From Ensifer sp. BR816 (GTDB lineage: Bacteria; Pseudomonadota; Alphaproteobacteria; Rhizobiales; Rhizobiaceae), in the NCBI RefSeq assembly GCF_000378985.1, contig NZ_KB905372.1, positions 124,001 to 188,000 of the forward strand: a DNA stretch of 64,000 nt. Direction: 5' to 3'. The notes below the pieces were generated by a model. The model worked only from the letters and a program-made list of their open reading frames with translations, was not told the DNA's origin and searched no databases. The position numbers were made by a program, and so were the translations under genes. Below, piece after piece: positions 9,822 to 18,933 of the stretch (positions within the stretch are counted from its first letter, which is position 1; every line of letters begins with the position of its first letter).

Positions 9822-9990
9822 GATGGTTTTCCGCGACGTCGACAGCTCGATGCGGGTGGGCACGAAAAGCTCTTTAGCCCGTGGTCGCCGGTGATCCCAT
9901 ACGAGAGCGAAGACGAGGCGTTCGCGATCTTCAACAGCACGACGTACGGCTTTGAGGGGCGGTGTTCACGTATAGCCCAGAGGTAAAGGG
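9822..9990 (+). pseudogene. Aldehyde dehydrogenase fragment
   Basis: The plus strand carries a broken copy of the C-terminal ALDH region: FRDVDSSMR, then (frame-shifted) FSPWSPVIPYESEDEAFAIF and NSTTYGFEG. This corresponds to FRDVDSSMR...FGPVVSVIPYDNEEEALAI of the gene at 5825-7300. About 55 codons remain, with indels and no start. It is a relic of a second aldehyde dehydrogenase that followed the binding protein. Confidence 0.7.
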
Positions 9991-10178
9991 GGAGTTTTGG
10001 TCAGGAAGTTAGCGGAGAACATAATCTCCCGAAGGCGAGAATGCTGCAGAAACTGAGCGGATTGCTGGCGCACGAGTGAAGCTTGCAAAGGCTGGTATTC
10101 GTATCTGACAACATCCATCGAACCACTCCTGCGGACAAGTACTCGATAGTCCGTGCCTAGCTGAATGGGGGTATCAAT

Positions 10179-11864
10179 TTGACGTTCGACTATATTATTG
10201 TCGGCGGCGGCTCTTCTGGCTGCGTCATGGCGAATAGGCTTTCCGCCGATGGGAAACGTGTTCTGCTCGTCGAAGCTGGTCCCGACACGCCTCCTGACGC
10301 CGTCCCCGACGATATACTAGATGGCGACCCCACTCGCGCATATTTCAATCCGGCCTATCAATGGTCATCTCTCAAAGCCCGGGCGGTGCGGGACGGGAGA
10401 AAAGCTCAACATTATGAGCAGGCTCGCGTAATCGGTGGGGGGTCAAGTATTAATGCCCAAGTGGCGAATCGGGGGGGTCCTGGCGACTACGACGAATGGG
10501 CGGCAAATGGCGCTACCGGCTGGAGTTGGGACGAGGTCTTACCTTATTTCCGCCGTCTCGAAACGGACTTAGATTTCGATGGTGAATTTCACGGCAAGGA
10601 TGGCCCGCTGCCAATAAGACGCGTTCGGCAGTCGGAATGGTCGGGCTTCATCAGGGCGGTGTCCGAGGCCTATGAGCTCGCCGGTATTCCCTTTAGGCCC
10701 GATTTCAACGGCGCCTTTGGCGATGGGTATTCCGTGGTACCGTTGACGAATAACGACGGCCACAGAGTGTCTACGGCAATAGCGTACCTGAACGAAACTG
10801 TACGGTCCCGGCCGAACTTGAAGATCTTACCGCACACGACTGTGGTGCAGCTGGTATTCAGGGATAACGTGATCACTGCTGTTGAGGTCGAGAACAGTTC
10901 CGGTCGACAGGTGGTTCACTGCTCCAATGTGGTTCTCTGCGCGGGATCGCTTCATACACCCGCAATTCTGATGCGTTCGGGGGTTGGGCCTGGCGAACAT
11001 CTCACTAGGCTGGGAATTCCCATGGTTGCAGACGTTCCAGGCGTAGGGCAAGGTCTGCAGGAGCATCCCGGCATCGCGATTTCGGCCTATTTGGAGCCGA
11101 GCGGTCGGATGTCACCTAACGTGAGCGGCCATATACAGATGCATGCACGTTATTCGTCGGGGCACGAAGCGTGTCCATCGACGGATATGGCAATATCTGC
11201 AGTTGCAAAGTCAGCATGGCATCCGCTCGGTAAGCGCCTTGGCTCCCTCTTCTTATGGGTGAATCGTAGCTACTCCACCGGAGCGGTCACGCTCAGACAT
11301 TCCTCGCACAACGTAGAGCCAGAGGTGGATTTTAACTGGCTAAGCGACCAACGCGATTTGGCGCGATTGAAAGCAGGCTTCCAGTTCCTGGGGCGGTTAC
11401 TGAAGCAAGATGCTTTGTCGGGAGTTGCACTCGATCCATTCCCTTCGGCTTGGAACTGGCGAGCCAAGCAGATCAGCCAGATCAATCACCTCAACTACGG
11501 ACTGACATCCGTGCTAGCAAAGCTGATGGATAGTTCCCCAAAACTCCGCCGTAGCCTGATAAAGCACCTCATCACAAATGGTCAAACATTCTCAGATCTT
11601 CTTGCCGATGAGGAGGCGTTACATCGTTTCGTGCGCGAAAACGTGACCGGCAATTGGCACCCGACTTCAAGTTGCCGGATGGGAGGTAAGTTGGACTGCA
11701 TGGCTGTGACCGATCCTTCAGGGAGGGTCCGCGGTGTTACGAGAGTTAGGATCGCTGACGCCTCGATCATGCCACACTGCCCACGCGCGAACACTAACAT
11801 TCCAACTGTTATGGTAGCCGAAAAAATGGCGGATACGATCCTGAGAGAAAGGTACAAGGGTTAA
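10179..11864 (+). CDS. GMC-family FAD oxidoreductase (choline-dehydrogenase-like)
   Basis: A 561-residue glucose-methanol-choline oxidoreductase. The N-terminal FDYIIVGGGSSGCVMANRLS is the FAD dinucleotide-binding fold, with the GMC signature near RVIGGGSSINAQV and the C-terminal HPTSSCRMG and NIPTVMVAEKMAD blocks containing the active-site His. These enzymes oxidise alcohols to aldehydes, which fits a cluster with several aldehyde dehydrogenases. The start is TTG at 10179 (TFDYIIV) with a G-rich ribosome-binding site about 8 nt upstream; I see no better ATG. The substrate cannot be told from sequence. Confidence 0.85.
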   Translation: MTFDYIIVGGGSSGCVMANRLSADGKRVLLVEAGPDTPPDAVPDDILDGDPTRAYFNPAYQWSSLKARAVRDGRKAQHYEQARVIGGGSSINAQVANRGGPGDYDEWAANGATGWSWDEVLPYFRRLETDLDFDGEFHGKDGPLPIRRVRQSEWSGFIRAVSEAYELAGIPFRPDFNGAFGDGYSVVPLTNNDGHRVSTAIAYLNETVRSRPNLKILPHTTVVQLVFRDNVITAVEVENSSGRQVVHCSNVVLCAGSLHTPAILMRSGVGPGEHLTRLGIPMVADVPGVGQGLQEHPGIAISAYLEPSGRMSPNVSGHIQMHARYSSGHEACPSTDMAISAVAKSAWHPLGKRLGSLFLWVNRSYSTGAVTLRHSSHNVEPEVDFNWLSDQRDLARLKAGFQFLGRLLKQDALSGVALDPFPSAWNWRAKQISQINHLNYGLTSVLAKLMDSSPKLRRSLIKHLITNGQTFSDLLADEEALHRFVRENVTGNWHPTSSCRMGGKLDCMAVTDPSGRVRGVTRVRIADASIMPHCPRANTNIPTVMVAEKMADTILRERYKG

Positions 11865-11963
11865 TCATGAATCGATTAGTACACATCCGAAGTGGGCCGC
11901 CTTGTCAGAATTGTCGGATTTGGCACTGACTGTCCTTATTGGCGTCAATACGGACAGTGCGGA

Positions 11964-12335
11964 ATGGAACGACTTGAGATTATCGATAACGGCCGGCGGC
12001 GACGCTTCAGCAAAGAGATGAAGCTGCAGATTGTCGCCGAGAGCTATTCGGAACCTGGCTTGTGTGCGACGACGGCGCGGCGACATGGAATATCGCGTTC
12101 GCAGTTATATGAATGTCGCCGGCTCGCACGAGCGTGGCAACTGGATGTTGCGTCGCCTGTCGGTGGCTTTGTCCCGGCGCTGCTTGTCCCAGAGGTAGAG
12201 CCGGCAGCAGGGTCATTGCCGGCCGCCGGTCGGATGGAGGTTGTCAGCGCGAATGGTCGCCGTGTGATCGTGGACCGCGATGTCGACGTTGAAGCGCGGC
12301 TTCGGATCCTGCGTGGACTGGAGGCGCTGCGATGA
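11964..12335 (+). CDS. tnpA: IS66 family TnpA (IS66-G remnant)
   Basis: A 123-residue IS66-type accessory protein with the helix-turn-helix segment FSKEMKLQIVAESYSEPGLCATTARRHGISRSQLY. It overlaps the next gene by 4 nt, the usual IS66 arrangement. The element is decayed: tnpB has an internal stop and tnpC is truncated. Confidence 0.85.
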   Translation: MERLEIIDNGRRRRFSKEMKLQIVAESYSEPGLCATTARRHGISRSQLYECRRLARAWQLDVASPVGGFVPALLVPEVEPAAGSLPAAGRMEVVSANGRRVIVDRDVDVEARLRILRGLEALR

Positions 12336-12686
12336 ATCCGTTTCCGATGGGAACAGGGGTCAAGGTCTGGCTTTCGACGGGCTATACGGACATGCGCTGT
12401 GGCTTTCCCGCCCTGGCGCTTCGGGTGCAGGCGGTTCTGCAGCATGATCCATTCTCAGGGCATCTCTTCGTCTTCCGGGGGCGCAGATCGGATATTTTGA
12501 AGATCATCTGGCATGATGGTCTGGGCGCCTGCCTTTTTACCCGGCGGCTGGAGAAGGGCCGGTTTATCTGGCCGAATATGGAGGGCGGTGTGGTAGCGAT
12601 CTCACCGGCGTAATTGTCTTATCTGTTGTCCGGGATCGACTGGCGCAATCCGCAGGAAACCTGGCGTCCGACACGGGTCGGATAGC
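12332..12686 (+). pseudogene. tnpB: IS66 family TnpB with premature stop
   Basis: The reading KVWLSTGYTDMRCGFPALAL...FVFRGRRSDILKIIWHD is a typical IS66 TnpB. A TAA at 12611-12613 interrupts it at SPA*LSYLLSGIDWRNPQ; the normal C-terminal end continues in frame after the stop. It is inactive as written. Confidence 0.85.
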
Positions 12687-12730
12687 ATTATTGCATTGAA
12701 AATATTGAGTGAATCTGATCGAATGGCTTC

Positions 12731-12976
12731 ATGACTTCGAAGCCTGTGGATCTTCCTGCGGACCTTGCGAGCGCCTATCTGGCGCTGCTTTCCGAACGTG
12801 AGATGTTGCAGGCTGAAGTGATGTCGTTGTTGCCGAGCGCGACACCGTCGTCGCCGAGCGGGACATTGCGGTTGAGAAAGATGCTCAGAACTCGCCGGTC
12901 ATCCACACGCGGCTTGCCGTGGCTTTTGGGAAAATACGGCGCAAGCCGCACCATTTACTCATCTGTTAGCCAGTAG
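12731..12976 (+). pseudogene. tnpC: IS66 family TnpC, N-terminal remnant
   Basis: The start DLPADLASAYLALLSEREMLQAEV matches the N-terminal coiled region of IS66 TnpC. A frameshift follows; the other frame continues AERDTVVAERDIAVEKDAQ and NSPVIHTRLAVAFGKIRRKP. Everything after about residue 80 is gone, replaced by the IS5-type end that follows. Confidence 0.75.
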
Positions 12977-12992
12977 AGGTGCTTCTAATCAA

Positions 12993-13050
12993 TCTCCTTA
13001 CGGAGCCTGAATCACATCAGACGCATCCAATCAATGGATCCTGACCGTAG
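12993..13050. repeat. Orphan IS5-type terminus
   Basis: The sequence CTCCTTACGGAGCCTGAATC...AATCAATGGATCCTGACC closely parallels the right end of the IS5 copy at about 62670-62731 (CTCCTT...GCCTGAATC...AATCAATGGGTCCTGAGCC), in the same orientation. It is a solo terminus left by an IS5-family insertion or deletion. Confidence 0.6.
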
Positions 13051-13196
13051 GTCCGATAGTGATTCTTCTTGTGTCGGCACGATTTGTCAGTTCTTCTGAA
13101 TGTGTGTGAGCGGATCGCTGATGATAATTGGGGCGCCTCGCCTTTATTGGCTACCCACTCGGAACATCGGCCGCACCGACTTTGGACGTGCCCATT

Positions 13197-13661
13197 TTAT
13201 TCATCTATCGGAACGGTGTAGGAGACTTTGGTGCGGTCCATTACCACCATTGTGTTGAAACTTTTGATGTCAGGATTCTCGTAGAAGAAGCGGCGGGTAA
13301 ACATCTCGTACTCTACCATGTCTCGCACGGAGATAATTAGAACAAAATCGGCTTCACCTGTCACATAGAATCCGCTCATGATCTCTGGCGTCTTCCTAAT
13401 CGCTTGCTTAAATCGGTCGATGATATTCGAGCGATCGCGCTCAAGACTGATTGACACCAGCATGACCATGGGTCGCCCGACGGCGTCGGGCGACACGATA
13501 GAGACATCAGCCTCAATCACACCGTCATCGCGAAGCCGCTTGAGACGCCGCTGACAAGCGGTAGCCGAAAGTCCGGCAAGCTCCCCCAATTCTTCTGTGG
13601 TGAGGCGGTTGTTGTGCTGCACTGCATTAAGAATCTTTCGATCTATCCTATCCAGATCCAT
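13197..13661 (-). CDS. Lrp/AsnC-family transcriptional regulator (DoeX-like candidate)
   Basis: A 154-residue Lrp/AsnC regulator. The N-terminal winged helix reads LDRIDRKILNAVQHNNRLTTEELG followed by LSATACQRRLKRLRDDGVIEA, and the C-terminal RAM domain contains GFYVTGEADFVLII and the end VSYTVPIDE. I chose ATG 13661 with AGGA upstream; the frame also allows a TTG at 13667. Regulators of this class (DoeX) control ectoine degradation, and an AsnC-type gene (y4tD, from memory) adjoins the comparable NGR234 cluster. It is the natural candidate to bind the palindromes at 4152, 17413, 45599, 54127 and 58793 (inference). Confidence 0.88.
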   Translation of the reverse strand: MDLDRIDRKILNAVQHNNRLTTEELGELAGLSATACQRRLKRLRDDGVIEADVSIVSPDAVGRPMVMLVSISLERDRSNIIDRFKQAIRKTPEIMSGFYVTGEADFVLIISVRDMVEYEMFTRRFFYENPDIKSFNTMVVMDRTKVSYTVPIDE

Positions 13662-14152
13662 TGCCAAATCCTGCAGGTATGCGCTCGTCGGCGCAGAAAA
13701 AAAGCTCGGAGACGATATTTAGGGCGATTTGCTCCCCGAGGAAAGTCCAAATTGAGGGATTGTAAATGCTTTCCGCTGCATAAAGGCGCTTCCGGGAGCC
13801 TGCTCCATATGACCAGCGCTCCGGTAGCGGTCGCACGAAGTGGTCATCTCGATGCGGCAGGGGAGTGACACATCGGGTTAACTCCGAACTTGGTCCGCAA
13901 GCAGCAGCGTTGATCATAGAGCGCAGCCAGACGTTATCTCAGCACGAGGAAAAACTGCAAAAAAGCGATGCCTGCGCAGCAAAGCCTCAGCGGCATGCCA
14001 AAATAGCCCAGTTTTTGCACCGACAAAAGGATAATGTGAAGACATCAGCGACCGAGCTGGTTCTGCGCAATTGATAGCGCGGATATTCGAGCGAATTCCC
14101 TAACGCTGGACGCCGGTAAAGGTACCATCGTCCACCAATTTGACGAGCCGCT
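13662..14152. promoter_or_regulatory. Divergent intergenic region between the Lrp gene and the class V aminotransferase
   Basis: No gene is supportable in these 490 nt. TGCGC-TCGTCG-GCGCA at about 13680-13695 is an inverted repeat close to the regulator's own start and could serve autoregulation. A degenerate GCGCA-N7-GCGCG lies about 85 nt before the aminotransferase. Both are weaker than the five main sites. Confidence 0.35.
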
Positions 14153-15352
14153 ATGACTGGTACAGAAAGCAGTTTGCTTCCCTTGAACATCCTCCGGCAC
14201 GAGTTTCCCGCAACCCAGAACTACGTTTACATGGACGTTGCAAATCAGGGGCTCATTTCGCGCACTACAAGGACGTCCTTTGAGCAGCATCTAGACAACC
14301 GATTGTACGGTGAAAACGACGAACTCCCTCAGCTGAAGGATGTCGAAAAAACCCGTGCCAGGTTTGCGAAGTTCGTCGGTGCTGACCGAGATGAAGTAGC
14401 GATTACAAAGAATGCGTCGGAGGGCATCAATATTATCGCCAACGCGATCGACTGGCGGCCCGGAGACCGCGTGGTGCTCTGCCCTCAATTGGAGCATGCC
14501 AACAACATCTTGCCCTGGCTGCAGGTTAAAGCGCTGCACAATATCGAGCTGAAAGTCGTTGAGCCGGACAACGGCGCAATCCCGGTCGACGCTATCATCG
14601 ACGCGATCAATTCCAAGACGCGCGTGGTGGCTGTTTCCACTGCGACTATGGTTCCTGGCTTCCGGACGGTGACGAAACCGATAGCCGAAGCCTGCAGGCG
14701 ATCAGGCGCTTTTCTTCTCGCCGATGGAACCCAGTCGGTCGGGATCCTCCACACCGATGTTTCCCAAATGGGGTTGGATGGCTTGGCAGTCTCGACTGTG
14801 AAAGGTCTCATGGGCCTTTATGGATCAGGATTTCTCTATTGCCGCCGGGAGTGGGCCGATCGTTTCAATCCCGCCTATCTTGCCCGTTTCAGCGTTGACC
14901 TTGGAAATGCGCCAGAATCTGCTCCCATCCTCAAAGCGGTCAAGCTGCGGGACGGGGCTCCTCGTTTTGATGTGGGCCATTACAACTTTCCAGGTATGAT
15001 CGCTGCATATGCCTCCATGGGGCAAATGCTGGAGATTGGAACCGAAGCAATCGATAGGCACGTCACAGCGTTGGCCACGCGATTGGCTTCGGGGCTATTG
15101 GAGCTCGGACTGCCTGTCTGCGGGGGAGCCCCGGGCAAGCAAACGGGAAGTATTGTGGCGCTCGGCGACGTCGCCACGCTCTCCGGCGCTCAAGCGGCCG
15201 CACCCTTCGTTCAGGAACTACAGAGCTATCTTAACGAAAACAAAGTTCAAGTATCGTCCCGGCGCGGAATGCTCAGGTTCTCGCTTCATCTCTACAACAC
15301 AGAGGACGAGGTCGATCAAGTTGTCGACCTGACAAGGAACTGGCTGAAGTAG
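14153..15352 (+). CDS. Class V PLP-dependent aminotransferase
   Basis: A 399-residue fold-I enzyme of the cysteine desulfurase / isopenicillin-N epimerase-like class V group. LADGTQSVGILHTDVSQMGLD holds the PLP-binding Asp and Gln, and AVSTVKGLMGLYGSGF the Schiff-base Lys. It starts at ATG 14153; the ribosome-binding site is weak. It is transcribed divergently from the Lrp regulator and followed 34 nt later by an M20 deacetylase, so the two likely form an operon. The reaction (transamination, lyase or epimerisation) cannot be told from sequence. Confidence 0.8.
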   Translation: MTGTESSLLPLNILRHEFPATQNYVYMDVANQGLISRTTRTSFEQHLDNRLYGENDELPQLKDVEKTRARFAKFVGADRDEVAITKNASEGINIIANAIDWRPGDRVVLCPQLEHANNILPWLQVKALHNIELKVVEPDNGAIPVDAIIDAINSKTRVVAVSTATMVPGFRTVTKPIAEACRRSGAFLLADGTQSVGILHTDVSQMGLDGLAVSTVKGLMGLYGSGFLYCRREWADRFNPAYLARFSVDLGNAPESAPILKAVKLRDGAPRFDVGHYNFPGMIAAYASMGQMLEIGTEAIDRHVTALATRLASGLLELGLPVCGGAPGKQTGSIVALGDVATLSGAQAAAPFVQELQSYLNENKVQVSSRRGMLRFSLHLYNTEDEVDQVVDLTRNWLK

Positions 15353-15386
15353 TTCGCCGCGATATTGCACGGAAGCAGGAGAATTT

Positions 15387-16529
15387 ATGTCATCGCTCAG
15401 CACAGATACCGTCGCGCTCCTTCAGGATCTCGTTAAGATTGAGAGCGTGAACCCGTCACTCTCGCCAAAGGGGAGCGGAGAACAGCGGGTTGCCGAATAT
15501 CTCGAAAGGTTCTGTAAGGACCGACAACTTCCGTATGAGCTCCAACATGTAGTTGATGGCCGCTCCAACTTGTTGACTTGGGTGCCAGGAAAGGATCCTG
15601 ATCGCCGCGTTCTTTTTGTAGCCCATATGGACACTGTGCCGACTGACAATTGGGCTTCTGATCCGTTTTCTGGTGAGCAGAGAGACGGTCGAGTCTACGG
15701 TCGAGGGAGTTGCGACACGAAAGGTTCCCTTTCGGCGATGTTGGTTGCCCTCACTAGCCTTGGAGGCCGCCAGCCCAATGCCACCATTGTGGTCGCCGCC
15801 AGTATCGATGAGGAGTATCGTAAGATCGGCGCTCGGGCAATCGCTCTCGCTGGCACGTCATATGATGCCGCAGTTGTGGGCGAACCAACCGAGCTGGAAC
15901 TCGTGGTCGCGCATAAAGGCTCTGTTCGCTGGCAAATCGAAGTTCAGGGTGTCCCGGCACACACTTCGAAACCCCACCTTGGCATCAACGCAATAACGGG
16001 TATGGCCAAGGTCATTTTGGCACTTAACGAACACGGCCAGGACCTTGCCTCTCGCACGCAACCTTTGGTCAGCCCTCCGACTTTGACTGTAAGTCTTATA
16101 GAGGGTGGGCTGGAGCTGACGACCGTTCCTCCGTCGTGTCGCATCTGGGTGGATAGGCGCTTGGTTCCCGGCGAGCGACCAGACCAGGCGTTACAAGAAG
16201 TAGAGGATATATTGCAGACGTTGCGCGACCGAGAAAACATCAGCGTCCGCTCCTTGCTACCCGCGCTTGAAGACCCGGCTCCGGACAGTGCCGAGTCGAG
16301 CAAGATAGCAGCCGTGGCAGCGCAGGCCTGTGCGGATGTAGCCGGGACCGGTACATACGTCGGAGTTCCTTACGGGACAGATGCTAGTCAGCTGTCCCTG
16401 GCGGGAATCCCTTGCATCGTTCTGGGGCCAGGAAGTATCGATCGCGCTCATACGAACGATGAGTTCGTCGAATTGGACCAATTATCCAAGTCAGTAGAAA
16501 TTTATCGACGTATCATGCTCAGTTACTAG
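15387..16529 (+). CDS. M20 family deacetylase (ArgE/DapE type)
   Basis: A 380-residue di-zinc amidohydrolase. Motifs are LFVAHMDTVPTDNW (metal His and catalytic Asp), RVYGRGSCDTKGSL (bridging Asp), SIDEEYRKIGAR (catalytic Glu pair) and the C-terminal HTNDEFVEL (metal His). It starts at ATG 15387 with CAGGAG upstream. Known relatives remove the N-alpha acyl group of acetylornithine or succinyl-diaminopimelate. In a cluster with EutD/DoeA-like and EctB/DoeD-like enzymes, deacetylation of N-alpha-acetyl-2,4-diaminobutyrate is plausible, replacing the AstE-type DoeB that I do not find here (inference). Confidence 0.85.
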   Translation: MSSLSTDTVALLQDLVKIESVNPSLSPKGSGEQRVAEYLERFCKDRQLPYELQHVVDGRSNLLTWVPGKDPDRRVLFVAHMDTVPTDNWASDPFSGEQRDGRVYGRGSCDTKGSLSAMLVALTSLGGRQPNATIVVAASIDEEYRKIGARAIALAGTSYDAAVVGEPTELELVVAHKGSVRWQIEVQGVPAHTSKPHLGINAITGMAKVILALNEHGQDLASRTQPLVSPPTLTVSLIEGGLELTTVPPSCRIWVDRRLVPGERPDQALQEVEDILQTLRDRENISVRSLLPALEDPAPDSAESSKIAAVAAQACADVAGTGTYVGVPYGTDASQLSLAGIPCIVLGPGSIDRAHTNDEFVELDQLSKSVEIYRRIMLSY

Positions 16530-16559
16530 ACGCACACTCGATGCAGATTGGTGCTGTTT

Positions 16560-17170
16560 TCCCACCGCACCAGGTTTTTGACTTGACTTGGCCGGCAGCT
16601 GCTGGCCGAGTTCCGGTATCGAGCATTTGGTCGACTTGAGGTGCTGACCTGCCACGGGTTGTGATGCTGCGCGGCAGCCAGAAGGAAGTGACCGTCTGCT
16701 CGATGGCTTCCTCGACCAGCACCATTTGCCGAGCCCGGCAGCATGGTCGGTCTCGCTTCGGCGAGGTCGCGGCGATCATCGATCCAGCGCAGTTCCTGCA
16801 GGCAATCATCGCCGTGTTTGCGTGGCAAATGATCGAGGGCACGCCTATACACCTTCGCAAGCGTGGCCATTGCGCTCGCTCCGGAGCGCTGGCACCGATC
16901 GGACAACTCGGTGGAGAAGTGCCCGAACGATCCTGCGGCACGCTCAACTCCCGCTTACCGACCGGGCTAATCAGCGTGCGGCTGTAATGGCCGGACCGGT
17001 AGCCGAGCGGCTCGGCGTGCGTTCGCCATCGCTGCGCCCAAAGCCTTGTCTATTTCTGGCTTCCAGCACCTCCTGCATCACCGCCCGGATCACTTCCCGC
17101 AGCCCATAGGGATTTGAAAGCAGAATATCTTTGAGGCGTCGCTGGCGGCCTTATCTTCAGTCTTGGTCAT
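16560..17170 (-). pseudogene. IS256 (mutator) family transposase, decayed
   Basis: Minus-strand fragments in different frames assemble into an IS256-type transposase: MTKTEDKAASDAS at 17170, VIRAVMQEVLEAR, SVPQDRSG, then ATLAKVYRRALDHLPRKHGD and CLQELRW, and VEEAIEQTVTSFWLP. Several frameshifts and a large internal deletion remove most of the catalytic core. Confidence 0.75.
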
Positions 17171-17410
17171 GGTGGCGTCCTCGCGAGGGAAGCAGGTGAC
17201 GTGGACATCACAAGCCTCCATAACCGTCCCTATCAGAGAAATTGCAAAACCTTAAGCACACTATCGCAAACCGCCGCTGAATTCGCATTTTTCTTGTCTA
17301 CCCTTGTATCCGAGTCCCAGGCGCCATTGGTGAAGCACTCAAAGACATGCGACGATCCACACGGTGGGCTTAAGTCCATCGCGCGCAGGAACCATGCGCA
17401 AGGGTGAGCA
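17171..17410. other. Intergenic region upstream of the M24 gene
   Basis: I see no supportable gene. A short open frame at 17201-17407 has no recognisable similarity. The operator-like palindrome lies at the right edge. Confidence 0.35.
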
Positions 17411-17431
17411 TTACGCAGCAATCCTGCGTAA
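17411..17431. promoter_or_regulatory. Operator-like palindrome TTACGCAG-N5-CTGCGTAA (site 2)
   Basis: A perfect 8-bp inverted repeat whose core, ACGCA-N7-TGCGT (17413-17429), has the same half-sites and spacing as the sites at 4152, 45599, 54127 and 58793. It lies 85 nt before the M24 start, a good position for Lrp-type control. Confidence 0.6.
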
Positions 17432-17515
17432 AGCGCCCGTCAATCGCGTCAAGTCTCACTGATATCGCTGCTACTGTTCAGGATATAGCAGCTCCGACAT
17501 CGAGGATGGGGTAAG

Positions 17516-18694
17516 ATGAAAGTTCCTGGAATGAACGACGCCGTTGTGGAAAAAGATCTCGCTTTTCCCGTCGACGAATTTCAACGGCGTCTGAAAGTCG
17601 TCCGCCAAGAAATGACAGAAAGAGGGCTGGACCTTTTGGTCGTGAGCACGCCTGAAAACATCTACTACATGAGCGGCTATCACACCGTTGGATATTTCAG
17701 CAGCCAATTCCTGCTCATCCCCATTTCCGGGGACCCGGTTCACATTACACGCGGCATCGAAGAAACGAACGTCAAAGTGTTGTCTTGGATAGAGCAGTCT
17801 TCCAGCTACATGGACCATGAATCGCCGATCGAACTGCTGACCGACACGATCCGAACAATGGGCTATGCCGATGCGGTGATCGGCATTGAGAAAATCAGCT
17901 GGTTCTTGTCGATTGTCGACTACGAGCGCCTGAAGGAGATGCTCGGTGACGCAAAGTTCAAAGACGGCTCCTTCACCGTGGAAAGCTCGAGGGTCGTCAA
18001 GTCAGACCTCGAGTTGGACTATATTCGCCAAGCTGCACGCATTGCGGAAGTGGGCATGGAGATGGGCATATCTCAGATCCAGGCTGGCGCCAATGAAAAC
18101 GACATTGCGGCGGAGATCCAGCGAGCCGTCACAAGTATGGGAAGCGAATATCCGGGATTGCCTGTTTTTGTCTCATCAGGCGTGCGCACAAGCCAGGCTC
18201 ATGCGACATGGGCCGGGAGAAAGGTCCAAGAGGGTGATCCCGTCCTGCTGGAAATCTCCGGGTGTGTTCATCGCTACAGTGCTGCGCTAATGCGATTCAT
18301 CTTGGTCAAACCGGCCAATCGCGAGATGGAGCGAATGGAAGAGGTGTCGCGTAAGGCGCTTGAAAAAATGATCAACGCCATTCGACCCGGGCGGCCGCTA
18401 GGCGAGGTCTGGAATGTTTGGTCGGCTGCTGTAACCGAGGGTGGCTATGAAGGCCGTTTTAAACGGACCGGGTACTCCATCGGCATCAATTTTCCGCCTG
18501 ACTGGGGCGAAGGCTACATCCTTTCCTTCAAGCGCGGAGAAACGCGAACGTTGCGCCCCAACATGACGTTCCATATTCCTTCTCTGGTGAAGGTGTTCGG
18601 TTTTGCCGACGCGGGCACGAGCGAAACGGTCCGCGTCACGGAAACAGGGTGCGAAATATTAACGAATTTCCCTCGTCAACTTCACGTACGCTAA
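17516..18694 (+). CDS. M24-fold hydrolase, EutD/DoeA (ectoine hydrolase)-like
   Basis: A 392-residue protein with the creatinase/aminopeptidase P two-domain fold. The five M24 metal ligands are all replaced: the D-x-G motif reads EISGCVH, the following Y-x-x-D is YSAAL, the ligand His is Tyr in GYSIGINFPPDWGEG, and both Glu are missing (MTFHIPSLV; GTSETVRV). Loss of metal ligands is typical of creatinase and of the ectoine hydrolase EutD/DoeA rather than metallopeptidases. It starts at ATG 17516 after a G-rich ribosome-binding site, with the operator-like palindrome 85 nt upstream. Ectoine hydrolase is my best guess; another cyclic amidine or amide is possible. Confidence 0.75.
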   Translation: MKVPGMNDAVVEKDLAFPVDEFQRRLKVVRQEMTERGLDLLVVSTPENIYYMSGYHTVGYFSSQFLLIPISGDPVHITRGIEETNVKVLSWIEQSSSYMDHESPIELLTDTIRTMGYADAVIGIEKISWFLSIVDYERLKEMLGDAKFKDGSFTVESSRVVKSDLELDYIRQAARIAEVGMEMGISQIQAGANENDIAAEIQRAVTSMGSEYPGLPVFVSSGVRTSQAHATWAGRKVQEGDPVLLEISGCVHRYSAALMRFILVKPANREMERMEEVSRKALEKMINAIRPGRPLGEVWNVWSAAVTEGGYEGRFKRTGYSIGINFPPDWGEGYILSFKRGETRTLRPNMTFHIPSLVKVFGFADAGTSETVRVTETGCEILTNFPRQLHVR

Positions 18695-18897
18695 CGGCGC
18701 GGACAGACCAGCGGGAAACCGAGGTGAAGCTACCCCAAAGACGCCCAGGAACTGCGCGTGGGCAAGAGGCTCTTGAGGAATGAGGTTGCCCCGGAAAAAT
18801 CGCAGAAATTGTACTCTTAAGGTCACCTGATCTGCGGGCAACGCTTTCGCCAGCCGCTACCCGAGATAGTTCCTGGGTCTATAGAGTAAATGAAAGT

Positions 18898-18916
18898 CTG
18901 CGTTGTGTTGGCGCAG
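18898..18916. promoter_or_regulatory. Inverted repeat CTGCG-N9-CGCAG
   Basis: CTGCG TTGTGTTGG CGCAG lies 17 nt before the class III aminotransferase start. It uses TGCG/CGCA half-sites but in the opposite order from the main palindromes. It could be a variant regulator site or a coincidence. Confidence 0.3.
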
Positions 18917-18933
18917 CTTGAAAGGATGCATAC

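Noticed and set aside
13614-14074. Short open frames between the Lrp gene and the class V aminotransferase
   Set aside because: They overlap each other on opposite strands, lack ribosome-binding sites and resemble nothing.
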